64,000 bases of DNA, taken from assembly GCF_001039355.2 (NCBI RefSeq), contig NW_019775380.1, positions 183,637-247,636 of the forward strand, in the 5' to 3' direction. Both the position numbers and the translations under genes were made by a program. Positions 12,000-25,528 of the stretch are shown here, one piece after another (positions within the stretch are counted from its first letter, which is position 1; each line of letters starts with the position of its first letter). The stretch comes from Lingula anatina (Eukaryota > Brachiopoda > Lingulata > Lingulida > Lingulidae). The notes under the pieces were generated by a model, which saw nothing but the letters and a program-made list of their open reading frames with translations, did no database searches and was not told the DNA's origin.

Positions 12000-14900
12000 C
12001 ATAACAGAAGCAAGTTCTTATTTCATCACAAAATTTACATCTATGTCTTCTGTCCTCTCTAATCTCTTTCCTGGCTTGCACTGCTCTGACAAATTCAACA
12101 TATGCCAAATTAAAACTCTATGACCAATAACTTATGGAAAACTTGTGCAGAAGGATCATCACCAGTGGGTGGCATCACAAGTCAATTACTTATAAAATCC
12201 AAAGATGCGCAAGCTCTTCAGTGGAGATTAAAGCTCAATTTACATTGTCTCTACTAAACAAACTGCTGTCGATAGTATGGTCTTTCTGCTCAGTTCTTTA
12301 AATTTCATCGAGGCACTTCTCTTCAAATCATTTTTTTTCCCACTCAACAAAAGTTTCCATTGATTTTACCATTGATGCATTTTTACATTGAAGACATCAA
12401 ATCCATTTGTAACTTTGTATTATCCCTGATAATGAACGTCTCCAACATTCAAAATCACCAAGAACTGTATTCAAACCAGTTCCACTCCAGTGGAACCCAA
12501 TTAAGCAGCTCTAGCAAATTTCTAGTAATTTATGGTTTTTCATGCTATTTTTCGGACAAACTTCATTCACTCTCAAGGAAATGCCACCATTACCTAGAGT
12601 GTCGAGTGCAGAGCCATCAATTTCTGTGCTATGCAAGGCAAAGCACTACACTTACTCTTCAGTACAAAACTACCCAAAGGCTTGCACTTTTCTATTGATC
12701 TATCAATCATAGATAACATCCTAGCAATGTTAAATTGATGAAATATCTACTGTTACATTTTCCAAAATAATGCCTACTACAGATATTCTGAAAGTACCAA
12801 GGCTCCTTTCCACTATTCTCTTTAAATCATAATTCATAACTTCAGCTGGAAAATGAAACTAGCCAGATGTCTGACGTCAGCCCTTAACATCATCAACACT
12901 AAACAAAAGCAATGAGCTTTAAGTCTTCCTATTTTTACAAAAAGTCTGAAAGAATTGCCTTGAAAAGTAAAACGTGATCAAACAATCCTCCAAATATAAG
13001 AATCCACACATTTCCTGTTCCTTTTCTCATACAATAGTTTTTTTTTCTAGGTAATGCACACTCCTCTACAAAGTTCATATTTCTTGTGGTCAACCATTCA
13101 TACGTCAGTAGACTTCTGAAAATGTAGCAATATGTTCACTCTTCGTCAATTCAGAAGTAAAATGCTGTGAATTTATGTATTTGATAACTGGGTGTTATCT
13201 TTCAAATTTGCCTAGTATTTCAAACAGCTCCCACCGTGATTCCTCACCAATTGGCTTTGAACCACAAAATCCTCTTCCAATTTGGTAGACTTTCCCTCAA
13301 GGAAGAGCATTTTTAATGATTTCTGTTCCTTCAATTGATCTGGCTCAACTCTGTGCTAGGTTTACAAGAACCTGAATGACATTCTTGATGCAGGATGAAT
13401 TCCAATTTTGCGTGTAATACATCTGTCATTTTTCATTTCTCAGTTTTGCAATCAAAATCTGCTGTACAGGGCTAATCGACTCGGCAGGGTTGAAGACAGA
13501 AGGGCAACCAGCAGTCTTATAATGCAAATGTAATCTCTAATCTTAATGATGGCTTAATCTGAATCTGATGAAAATCACACATAGAAAATGATGTCACTAT
13601 AATGAAATTTACTCTGTAATGAAAATGACTGTTCAGGTTGACCTGCCTCAAGCGAAAAGAAATTGCAAACAGTATCTCATTATTTTGGAGAGAAAAAAAG
13701 TGGTCAAACCCTGGCATGTCATTATGGCATCAATAAATATACAGACAATGCAGCCATTAAAATTGCAAAGGCCACCTTGTCTTCATCTATCAATTATAAT
13801 TCCCAGCATAAATGCATTACTGCTTTCAGTATTGTGTCTAAGTGTGGCATAACACTGCCATGGAGTCAATTAAATTTAGATCAATGCGCCCACAATTCAG
13901 TTGTACTTCCAGTCTTTTTTACATCACTTTGTCTTGTTGTTGCCTGGTAAAAACAAATCATTACATCTTTATTTAAAGGCAGGTTTTCCAGAGCAAAGAC
14001 AACTAATAAATTAAATCACAGGCAGGGATTGAACGATCTCAGTGGTACTTCATCCTGAAACAGATTCCTGTTGTGAAGTTATTTTTCCTGCCTGCATCAG
14101 ATTCTCTTTGATGCATTCCAAACAATATACTTTCAAAAGATGCCTAATCCATGAGTAGCATCTAGTGAACTTCTTATCCAAGAGATTACATGCTGATAAA
14201 TGCAATACAACATTGCCTACATTCAAGTCTAGATAGCAAATGATTCCGTTAAATCGACTCCTTCATATAGTAAAGAAAATACTTATGTTCTGTCCAAGAA
14301 TATTCACCAAATCAATTCTTGTTAATAATTTGAGTTCATATCATTGCAGTGCCCAGGAATCCTTGGTTCAATCCTGTAAATGACCTTATTTTTAAACCCC
14401 CTGCCTTTCTCATTACCAGCACCTGATAGGATATAAACTTATCCAGTTTTGACTTCCTTCACCTTTTAGCCAAATAAAACCCAGCATTTCTGACTGGCAT
14501 AAAGCAGCATGGCCATTGACACAGGCCATAATTGATCCCAGTGAGTAAAGGGTGAGTTAAATTGCCCAATACAGCATGGTCAGCCAATAACTGTAAATGA
14601 TCCATAATGTTACTCATCCACTCTGGTCACAGTTCCAAAAGTTGTATTAATATTAATGTCAATAGTAATGCATCACTCGTGGCGCAAGTTTCCTCTTCCA
14701 GTCTTTGATCCTTCGATAGCAATTATTTATATGAACTGACTTCAATCCGATATATTGGAAATATAAGTATACGTAAATGGCAGAGTTGCCTGGCAGAGAC
14801 TATCAATGAAGACTTCTCCGAATGCATCAGCCCTGTCCTATTCAAGTGTTTCTTCTCAGCTTCCAAGTTAAATGTTTATCCCAGCTTCCTCTATAAGAGT

Positions 14901-17900
14901 ATGGGGTTGTTAACCTACAGCAAGAACAGCATCAACCATAAGTCAGTTCCACTCCGTTGATCAGCAAACAGTGCTGCAGTTCAGATATCCACTTCTATTA
15001 AGGCAAGTAGTTTAAACCAGACAGCAACAGCAACAGCTCACTGGTCCAAGACCTGTTTTTGGATCGAATATATGAGAAACTGAACACATAATACCAAAGT
15101 AATGTACTAATTGGAATTCCATCCAAGATTGCTTTGGATAAGTTTTTTTGCCAAGAATCCTTATACGAACACTCCTTCAGACACCTGCCTATGTGCAAGA
15201 CAACAATTTACCCTAATACTAGGATTACTGAGTCACTCTCTGCACAGCCTCCCCTATCTCTATCTCAGTTCTTTCTTGCTTGGAGGTCATTCAGCAATTA
15301 GCCTAAAAATCCCAATGTCAATAAGAAACATGTATTGCTGTACAAATGAACTGAATCATATCGTGCTCATATCTCCAATGCCAGGGCACCATCGTGGTTT
15401 ACCAAAAAATTTCCTTACTGCTTAATCTTCTAGCCAAGGTCAAGGTAAGCATTAAGCAACACACTGAAAGTCATCTCAGTATCCCTCCTTCTCTTTGACT
15501 TCCATATACGTATCACTTACAGACCTTGCCGAGTCCTAGGGTGTTGTTACAGCCTTCATTTGCTTCCCTTATTCATCCACAGTCTGATATTGCATTGTAA
15601 AGCAAATGGTGCAAAAGAATAATAACACAACAGCCATAAATAGTTGACTTTGATGGATGTGAACAAAATACTGGAGTAGGAGAGCCCAAGATAATGCACC
15701 GATACCAGAGGTCAGCTTGGTTCGATCCTCACAAAAGCAAAAAAAAAGTACTTGCTACCTGTATACAAGCTCTTCTTCTATCTACAATAACATTGTGAAT
15801 TGGCAGGTGGAGAATGGGGATTTAATTAGAAATCCAACTTACTACAGGTAAACAAGCTATGAATATCTTTTGGAAGGCTTCAACACTGGTGCGATGTTTG
15901 CACAGCAAGCTTTTAAAGCCATAACTCAACTGATTTCATGTAATAGGTGGGCCGTATCAACATGCATTATTTCTATACCACATAAAATAAAAGGCTAATT
16001 GTCATCAATCACACTGCTCATTAACAAAAAGAAAACAACTAGTAACTATGTTACTGCAGCAAATACCGCATTTCAAATATTTGCAAATAATCTCAACATA
16101 TAGCTCAATTAGAAACTTTTGACTTCAGCATATCCTTTTTTAAGATACAGGGATAATCCTGAATTCTTATTTGATTTTTATTAAGGTTTTGTAAATGTTT
16201 AGCTTACCCAAAAATTTGGGAAATTATTAACATGCCTAGTCTATACCAAATTTGATATATATATATATATGCAGTTATATCTGCTTTTAAAAGTTTCTTA
16301 TTCAAAATTAAATTTCATCAAATATACAATTTAAAACGAGATTCTTATAACAGTTCATTTAAACTTAAGAGTTAAATCATTTACACCACTGTTTGTGACT
16401 ATGACTAAAACATCTCAATAGATTGATAAATAGTTCACCACTAGGGGGCGTTTTACCAATACACAGTCTTTAAACAGACTTGATTAGTGTCCGTCTCTCA
16501 TCTGCTTGCCATCAATAGTAACAAGACAATCCAATCATATATACCACAGTTGTGAGTGCACATATCTACTGGGATGCAATGAACACCACAGGCAGATGTT
16601 GGTATAAAGTCATCAACAAGAGTGGGATAAAATGATTGAACTATACTTGAATTGATTGCATCCAGAAAATATTACTATAGCTGTATCATATATCATAACA
16701 GATAATACAAAGGGAATCAAAATTATACATTCAAATGTTACAATGGATTTCTAATATGCAAATAAAACTCATAATGAAAATCCTATTCAGACAAACCATA
16801 GAAATGTTTAAGAAACATTTAAGCCTTTTAGTGCACTTTTAGTGCATTAGCTATTAACCTGTTACACCTCTGATTTAAAAAATATCGATTTCTGTTTAAG
16901 CCTTTGTGATTGGCTTAGTAACTTCAATGTTTATCAGCACTGTGAAACTCAGAATCAAAACGTACTAGTTCTTGACAAATAATGACCATCACACAATCTG
17001 GTAATCAAGTTACAGGTGCACATTTTCCAAGACCAGTAAAAATGTTTGACGTCAGATTTTTTTGGTACCAGATCTATTCATCAATTAAGTCTGCTGGCGA
17101 CTGGTCAAGTTACTTAACAAAGTAACAACCAGTCTGGAATAAATCAACTCTTCTTTTTTTGAGCAAAGGAAAATTGTTTTCAGTGCTATATCTTCACCCT
17201 CTGGGTGTTATATCTAAGGCTAATCCTAATAGGAAGTTGTACTTCAGATGATTTTACCTTAATACTCATTACCTAACAATGAAGCTCTCTGTTTGGCTCT
17301 CCCATATAATAACATCACCAGCTTATGATCTACCTGCCAACCCTACATTAGCAAATACACGGGTCAAGGGAAACTGGCCCCATATGAACGTGTATGCATT
17401 TTGTTACTGTAAAACTGCTGGATACCTCTGGGTCCTTAATCTAAAATCCATACAGATATGTCAAGTTGATTTCCTCTTACCTATTGCATGTGGAAACAGT
17501 AACTACATGAACAGGTGAGAAATAATTTGTATCAATAAATTAAAACGATTTTAAGCAGGGAGAGAATGAAGTCCCTTAACATACACATATACATTAACAT
17601 AATTTGTAATATATAAATGGCAAAAAAATCAATTAATAAGGACTGAGAATCTCCTAGCGTGATCAGATCACTGATATGCCATGTCGAAGCAAGAAAGTTG
17701 CAACAACATCCATTATACAAATGGATTTATACAGTTGCCTAGAGTGATAATGCATTAGAAAGGCAAGTGCCAAGAGTTTTGTTTAATCTACAGTGCAGAC
17801 TGTTTCCTTGACTAAAGGCAAACAAAGTCAGCGAAAATCCAATAGGAAATGACATTTCTACCAACACACACAAAAAATCTCCAACCCACATCTTGCACCA

Positions 17901-20900
17901 GACCTTATTTTCCGATAAAATACAACAAAGCCACTGCGTGCCAGACCTTAGTTAGTACTTGTGTTATGACACAGCCAGATAATGAAGTATATTCAGCTCG
18001 GAGAAACACGTGGGTGACTGAAAATCCCTTCGTTGACCAGTAACCGCAAATCAATTAAATAAGCATGTAAGGAAGTGCACATGCTTTTTATTCAATCAAA
18101 GGGAAAGGCAATCGAAAGGTCAAGCTTCATCTTTTACCTTTCTACGATTATGAAGCACATGATCCTAGAGACTGTGGACCATGAGATAAATGAGCTTTTA
18201 TTTTTTAACCATAAACATAACACCTTGGACCCAGTGTACATATAACAGATCTATCTAAGATTATACTGACTTGAAGGGCCATCATCATCATTATTTTCTT
18301 TATCTTTTAATGACACAAAAATTGAGTATGTCATTTATAAGTAAAAAAATTAATTGTTTATAACCAGAAATAGAAAAATTATATTGCAGCAACCGTATAG
18401 AAGTAGGCAATGGAAGTCATCTCAAATGGTAACTATCTCTTCCTTGATATTAGATATATACATACAGAGAGTGCTTAATGAACGTGAAAGTTTCCAACTA
18501 TCTTGGATCCTAGTTCCCAATACCAGATACATATATATCATGACAGAACACAATACAAATTCCAAGTCCAATTAAGACAAATTTTTACAAAAGGCAAATT
18601 AATAAACCTTTGAGATGATGATTTTTAATATCTCAAAAGTAAGTTGCAATCAAGATTTTTCTTTTATCTAGGGTAATCCACAAAACAGTCAATAACCCCA
18701 ATGGCATTAGAGAAACCACGCCGTGCACCTACAAAGCAAATTTTCTCGAACTGAAATGACTACAATAACTGTGCAACATTAATTTTATTATCTTCTCTGT
18801 GTGGGATTTTGATTCACAGTACCTGGTCTTGTAATACAGCTCATAGTAACACATAATGGCTTAATATCAGCCCCAGGCAAGCCCCTGTGGATCAGCTTCA
18901 GGAACTTGATGCCGGCTTTATTTTTTTAAACTCTTTATAGTAAGCATAATGGGATACGAGAGTTTTGTTGCCAACTCCATGCAACAAACAAGTGAGATAT
19001 TAATGAATAAATCCCACAGCTTTGTAAGAACGTGTGGCCAATGATAAATCAATTTTACCTCACTAATGTTTGCCATCCATTTGTAACTTATTGTCCTGAA
19101 GCAAGGAATTAGAAATTAAAGGAATCAACAATTTGTGTATTCTTTTTTTGATGAATGAGAAATATAAGCAAAATGTGGAATTGATTTTTTTGTCACGACT
19201 TGCAAATTCTTGATAACAACTGCAGAATATTTGTACAGCAGTGCTGACTGATATCATATCTTTTACTAGTAAATGAAAATGATCTCATATCAACCACGAA
19301 CATCAAGACAATTTACTTTCAGCATGACTGAAAATCAAATTTTTCTTCCTATAATCATGCAAATGTCAAATGCAATACATGACAAAGTAATAGAGTTAAG
19401 CAGTTCCCTTCACATATTGTGGCTAGATGCATGGCACATTACAAAGACACAATCACCACAATGCTTCTTCCTTAAAAACTGCCAAATCCTTTCTTACATA
19501 TTCATGTAACTTCTAATTTTTTATCCTGAAATAACAGTAATGGCATATAGCCTAGAAATCTCTCCAACAAAGGTCATCTTTGCCCATTTAAAGGTTATGG
19601 CCCATAAGATAAATGTTCACCTAGCAGATGAGACTGAGAGATAGTTGCACGCATTTCCTTCAGATGACTCAGCAACTCAAGGTATTAGACAAAACAACAG
19701 GTATGATAACAAAAGAAAAAAAAAACTATGACAAAAAATTAAGTAAACAATATCCATCTAGACTAGAGCAGACTTAACTGGAAAAATAATCCCCCCTCAC
19801 GCTATACTGCTCTGAGTTGTCAATGGTACTCAACCCAGGTTGACCTACAGAGGTGACATAAACAGAGGGAAAAGGTAAACTGAGGACTTATGTAATATAA
19901 TAACACACACCTGCATATATCTGACAAACACCAAAGCAAGCAGGTTTAATATGCCACAGTCACATCCAAACTCGTGGCAAAAAAGGGCCAGTGTTCATGA
20001 AATGTGTTAGATGTGCCTGGAACTGAATGTAAATACAGCACATGCATGGCATTTGATATACTGGGAAAAGATGGGAGAAAAATCTGCCAGCAAATGATAC
20101 CATCTAAAACATGATGTCATATGGTAGGATCTGATAAATAAAAAATACAATTATTAAATGATGGAAGATATGCTAGTGCCAGTTTTAACCTTAAGCAGGT
20201 AATTCCAATGTAATGATGTCACCTCTTTACATGCCTCATGAAATAGACAAAGTCAACTTGCATATATATCCTAAAGATAAAGACATTTGCCTTCATAAAC
20301 ATGAATCATTTCCCTAATTTCTGAAGCAATCTCATGATACAGAAGTTGCATGCTGAGAGAGGTATGTGGTCCAGGAGTACGCATATATTTAACTTAGATA
20401 TAACTGATGCATATTAGATGTGAGACTGATAATGACCACATTGAGGAAATTAGGACGTGACCCCTGATGTCCTTTTTTTGTGTGGCCAATCGCCCTACAA
20501 ATGACCACTTAAATTGCTACCTGCTGATCATAAAAAACCCTGTGACATAGATTTCCTTCTTAAGGGGTTTTTTTTTTTTTTTTAGGTAAAATTGATGAGT
20601 TATGAAAACTTTTCAATGAAAAGAAGGACAGAAGACCGTGGACATGTGAATTATACCATGATATCTATGCAATGCATGTCTATAATCTTTATAACAGTGG
20701 GAAATAAAAATGCCCTCGCACATGAACAGGGCATCAGATGTAGTTTAATGGCTTATTGGCATGGAAGTAAGGATCCTTAAGGTATGTTGGACAAAAGGCA
20801 GACTCCACTGAACTCTTTGATGATGGGCTATAAAACTCCACCTTGGTTGTCAATTTAGTACCTATTAATTAAAGATTAAGACCAAGTCAGGGTTGCCAAC

Positions 20901-21351
20901 ATTACAGATCTATCCAAATTCACTTTTCAATTGATAAAAATAATACACCTGAAAGCAAAAGAAATCCATACTAAAATGTGTAAAGAGTCTGATAAAGTTA
21001 AATTATATTAGCCTGTTGAATTATACTAGGGAAAAGACAAATTTGATCATCCTTTGTCCATATATTTAGAGAGAGACAGGTTTCGCAATTTTTTCAACCA
21101 CCTATCAGATTGGACAGATAGGCAACAAAAACATCACCTGTCTGAAGGGCTTGGCATTCCATTGTTGTCAACGCTTGGACCAAGCACAGCGCCTGATCGA
21201 TCAATTGACATTAACCTTCACTTCATATATTTCAATACAAGAGCAGAAAAGTAAATGTGTCAAAAGTGTTTCTTTGAAAACGTGTTAAAACTAAACAAAT
21301 TTATCAAATTGTTGGTAATAATTGCTTTTATAAATACATTTTCAAATAATC
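12000..21351. other. Large intron / possible internal promoter region, no gene seen
   Basis: Mostly AT-rich sequence between the two alternative first coding exons. Short open frames throughout look random. A CTCF-like motif lies at 16438-16450. Two tRNA B-box-like fragments (about 14364 and 15716) lack a cloverleaf. The promoter of the 11995 start should lie just above 12000, but no clear core element was identified. Confidence 0.45.
16438..16450 (+). promoter_or_regulatory. CTCF-like motif
   Basis: CCACTAGGGGGCG matches the core CTCF consensus (CCASYAGRGGGCR) at every position. It lies between the two alternative first exons of the minus-strand gene. CTCF is conserved across bilaterians, but occupancy here is inference. 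Confidence 0.4.
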
Positions 21352-21605
21352 AAGACCCCATTCCCATACCTAGATCTAACAGGATTGACCCATCTCCGAA
21401 GGGATTCTTGTTAAATTGCCTTTATCTTTACTGGCTTAGATGTCTGACAAGCCTACTGAAGCTGCTAAACGAGTTAATTACCCCCTTACAGCTTCAGTAG
21501 GCATGCGAGGCATCTAAGCTGCTCAAGTTGAATGCAATTTAGCAAGAAACTCCCAGGAGATGGATCTATCCTGCTAAATCGATCTAGGCATGGGAACAGG
21601 GTCTT
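21352..21605. mobile_element. Palindromic foldback MITE, copy 2 (254 bp)
   Basis: The element is an imperfect inverted repeat along nearly its whole length. AAGACCC at 21352 pairs with GGGTCTT ending at 21605. A perfect 14 bp stem arm (GCCTACTGAAGCTG, 21451-21464) pairs with 21489-21502 around a short loop containing TTAATTACCCCC. It shares its AAGACCCCATTC end and its central GGGGGTAATTAA (minus strand) with the copy at 10504. It has no coding capacity and sits about 75 bp inside the intron after the SAM-like exon. Confidence 0.75.
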
Positions 21606-21678
21606 ACATTAAACCAGCCTGACAAAGTAGGGTTCAGGCAAATCAATGCCAAATTGGAAGAAAAAGCCAGATACTCAC

Positions 21679-22008
21679 CTCATTATCGCTCTCTGTGTCC
21701 CCTCTGGCCATCCTGACTGCCCTCATTAACAGCTCCCTGGCAGGCACAGATTTCACTTTGTACATCTGCTCCAGTTCCTCGCCATGTAATGTACGGAACT
21801 TCATAAGCGACATCTCCACTGGGAAGTGGTGCAGAAACTCTCCCAGTCCATGCCTCCGTAAGAACTCAGTGAAGGAAACATTGCGTTCCCTTCTTGGTGT
21901 GTCTTCAACATCCCCTCCTCCGCTGCTGCTGACGTCCATGTCAGCCTCTCCTACGACTATCTGCAACGGTTCTCTAATGCCACCTTCTGTACATTCTGGT
22001 TCTGACAT
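21679..22008 (-). CDS. 5' coding exon with SAM-like domain, unrecognised gene (110 codons)
   Basis: I chose the ATG at 22008-22006 (AAACATGT, A at -3). The upstream in-frame codon at 22041 is GTG, not ATG. The exon has 110 codons and ends NE at a strong donor (GTGAGTAT from 21678) in phase 0. Residues about 45-100 fit a SAM fold: FLRRHGLGEFLHHF, then FRTLHGEELEQM, then VKSVPARELLMRAV, matching the helix 1, helix 3 and C-terminal helix pattern of SAM domains, which mediate protein or RNA binding. The first 40 residues are acidic and Ser/Gly-rich. The exon should splice to 1385-1184. A possible 5' UTR acceptor (TTTTGCTCAG) lies about 40 bp upstream. The gene was not recognised. Confidence 0.7.
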
Positions 22009-25000
22009 GTTTCCTTTTTCTCCCTTGGCTACACAATTCACTGAGCAAAATGTGCTACAACCACAGTGAACTCTCTTGGTAAATGCAGGCCCGATTCATC
22101 CCTTTGACTATTTTCCTGGCTTACATTGTCTCTTTAAACCTGAAAAGTGAAAGATAAACATTGAACCTCATATTCAAACATGGAATTAAACAAAATGATG
22201 GATACTGTACATGTCTAAATGTCACATTACAGTCTTACTATTTCTTTTTTTTTTCCCTTGCCTTCTTAACAAAACATTGCCCTTCCGATTAATTTATGAA
22301 GTCTAAACAAAACACTGTTGCAATGTGGAATTGAATATACTTCATATTGCATCATGTGCAAGTTCCTCATGTACATAAAAATCCATAAAGATTTATATAT
22401 AAATTATGTAAGAAATAATGCATTTAAAAAATCCAACATGTTCAACAATGCCAATTAAGTCTTATATCACAATATATTAATTCAAGATCAAAACGGGGGA
22501 GGGAGGAAACTGATAAAAACCATGATGATCTATTTTCTTCTGCATCAATCATGACCAGACATTGACAGAGAACTTACCATCACCTCCAGAAGATGTCAGA
22601 CGTTCAACAAATATCAACCAAATACCATAATGTCAAAACAGACTTAATATAAACCTTTAACACAAACAAACCATTGACGGCTGGCCTATAAATAAGACGA
22701 AATACCAAAACAGTTTTTCAAGGATGAGACTGCCATAGTGAACAAGTAGGAAAATATGGCGTGGGGGCCAGGGGGCCGCCTAGGCCAATGATATTTTTGG
22801 CTCCCAAAAAGCCAGAAATTTGCCGACAGTCAGAAGAATCTCATCCCTGTTTTCTACTAAAAATTTCAAATACACACACACACACACACAAATGCACACA
22901 AAGAAAAAAAATGAATATTTATGCTGGATTCATTTTGTTTTATGGACGTATGTGACAGGAAGAGACACAGACATATACATGTATATGCTCATCATATCGA
23001 TCTGACCTGGTTGTTCTTGCTGTAAACATATCAAATGTATATCTCCAGTTGGTAATCTTTGCATACAACCACCCACTAAACATGTAGTATTCAATCCTCA
23101 TTCCTATACACTGGTTACCATATGAAGCCATAATCCAATCTAATGACCCATTCATGCGTTTTCTCTTTCTTAATATATTGTTTGCATGTGAAACATATTT
23201 TTAACCACTTTTGATCATTTTCTTATGTGTTTGAGAAAGGTGGAGAGGAAGCCGTGTAGTGATGACAGACCTGCAGCCTGCAATTTCAGAGGGGGACTCT
23301 TTTTCTGAAAAAGCGGACCTTTTACCATAAAACCTTCGTGTTCTTATATCAGTAAATTTTTATCTAGAGCAGACCTAGAGCAGACAATATACAAATTGTC
23401 ACTGTACAAAAACTATGAATTTTATTTAGATGTATAATCTGTACCAATATCCAAAGGCATGTTCTTTTGTTTTCAATTTATAATTAGATGACTTCTATTA
23501 CTCAAATATGGAAAGTGAAAATACAACAAACGTGTGTATAGCCTCTTACTCAGTTCAAGCCACATGAACGAAAGCATGGTCTTAAAATCTAATTTTTACA
23601 TACTAGAGTATTATTGAATTTTGAAATGGCCAGTTAGTATTTGAAAATTATAGCACCAAAATCTTGTTTCAAGTCCCTTTAAATAGTTAATTATAATGGT
23701 TTGATTTGTGATGATCCAAACAAATACTTTGTCATCAGATCCCCGAAGAACAGCCTGTAGCAATAACATTTTACTACAGGTATGTTATATAGAGGCAGTT
23801 ATTTACACGACCAGGCCCATGCAGCCAGTCTGAGTAAACAGAAGTTTTTATTGTCCATGCAAACAGGGCACTGGACAATTGTAAACCCCTGGTCATACCA
23901 CACAGTTGTTTACTTGTTAACACACCTTGGCAATTCACCGGTCAATACTGAAACAGAACACCAGTCTTGTGAGATGAAAAATATAATGTTCCACTACCAG
24001 CAAATTACTGCCTACCTTATTCACCTAGTAAAGTAATATGGCATGCTTCAAAACAAGGCCATCTACAAACCCTTCTACACAAATACCACCATTCTCAAAT
24101 TCAAGAGTTGATGAATTAATTAATACACCCATCTTGTTAAATAAGTCAAGTATAAATCCTTGATTAAGTATTACATAAACCATCGATAGACCTATAGTTA
24201 ATTCTGTTTGACATGAATGAAAACTTATGGTCTTTAATATTAAAAATCAAGTGGCAAATTACACTAGTACTTACCTACCTCTCTCTCTAGGATCACCACT
24301 TTTTATTTAAAAATAACTTTTAGTTACTTTTACATGTATAATCAGAAATATCGACCCTGATCAAATGATTTCTTTTGAAGCCAAAAAGGGCCCTGCACTA
24401 TTGATTATTGAAGCCAAGTAAAAATAAGTTATTACTTCTACCCTGTCTTTTCCTGTTGAGTTAAAGCAAAATTATCAACACAGTTTACTCACGCTCCGGA
24501 TATTTCTCTCATCCATAACAGAATACTAGGTCCGAGTTGACGTCGACTTTGCGGTTTGGGCTGTGAAGCTGGAGCACCAGCAGGTTTTCGTTTGATTCTG
24601 CTTACTTCTTTTTTGATTAAGTAAGCAACAAAAAAAGCTGCATATATACTGTTAAAATATTAATATCGCTTGTACGAAACCTCTTCAGTTAAAAATTGAC
24701 TCAATGATCCTGAATGATTTCAATATTTGTAGTAAGTCTCACCGCCTTCCATAGCACTGCAAGGCGCGCATGTGCGGAAGCCTATTTTAAAAACTGGGTT
24801 AAACCAGGAAATTTCATGTTATTGACTCATGCTGTGCAGTATTTTATGAGATATCCACCCGGCTTATTAGAACAAAGAAGAAAAACGTATTTTATCATGT
24901 TCTTGGTGAGATAGCATATGCGTAATAATTAAGAAGATATTGTATTGATAAATTGACTGAAAATTACATGAGCGCATCTACCACAATTTTCTTGCATACT

Positions 25001-25236
25001 GCCGAGGCATTTCGTTCTACAACAGTCAATACCTAGGTTTTCTTTATGCGGCTTTTATGAATTAAAAAAAAAAAAGAGCATGTAAAACATTTCTTAAATT
25101 ATCAGCAACCAATTTCATCTGTTTATTCTGGCCAATTTTATGTCAGACAATTTTTGTAACTACTCTTCCAAATGACGCTGAACTCGCTCAAAATGCTTCC
25201 ACACCAATACTGCTGTACGCACTGATAACTGGCATA
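22009..25236. other. 5' region of the SAM-like gene, mostly non-coding
   Basis: AT-rich sequence with a (CA)n microsatellite at 22872-22890. A candidate 5' UTR exon lies near 24493-24600. A minus-strand donor-like GGTAAGTTC near 22575 might end another non-coding exon. No protein-coding gene was seen. Confidence 0.4.
24493..24600 (-). other. Candidate first (5' UTR) exon of the SAM-like gene
   Basis: On the minus strand this GC-richer patch ends in a consensus donor (GGAGC then GTGAGTAA at 24492). It is preceded by CpG-containing sequence, unlike the surrounding AT-rich DNA. If joined to the acceptor near 22031, its ATG would open a short upstream frame that ends before the main start is used. 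The start position is arbitrary, and the exon is inferred from the donor and composition only. Confidence 0.3.
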
Positions 25237-25312
25237 CAAAATACAAAGGTATTCTGTCCGCATTTGAAAGTGAGCAAAATACCAAGGTATTCTGTCCGCA
25301 TTTGAAAGTGTC
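25237..25312 (+). repeat. Two-copy tandem duplication, period 38 bp
   Basis: The motif AAGGTATTCTGTCCGCATTT with flanking bases occurs twice, 38 bp apart (ATTCTGTCCG at 25251 and 25289). The copies are nearly identical, which points to a recent slip or duplication. Confidence 0.8.
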
Positions 25313-25528
25313 TCAAAGTCACATTTTTTTTTTTTTTTTTTTGGTCTATATAGAGACGAGATAAAATTCAGTAGAAATTTGTCTGACACTCAAAGCCAAT
25401 GTTCTATTTGGCGACTTCTTAGAAATTTTGATGGCAAGTAGCTTTCATTCCATTTTTTTTTTTTGCCCAAAGATGTGATCAATATTATGAAAAAAAAAAC
25501 AACAGGCATATTTACAAATATTTTAGCC

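Noticed and set aside
14341-14400. tRNA B-box-like GGTTCAATCC (possible tRNA or SINE)
   Set aside because: No matching A box, acceptor stem or cloverleaf could be drawn.
15700-15740. tRNA B-box-like GGTTCGATCC
   Set aside because: Motif is one base short of the consensus and no tRNA fold is visible around it.
22872-22890. CA run considered as part of a coding frame
   Set aside because: Simple microsatellite; surrounding frames are not protein-like.
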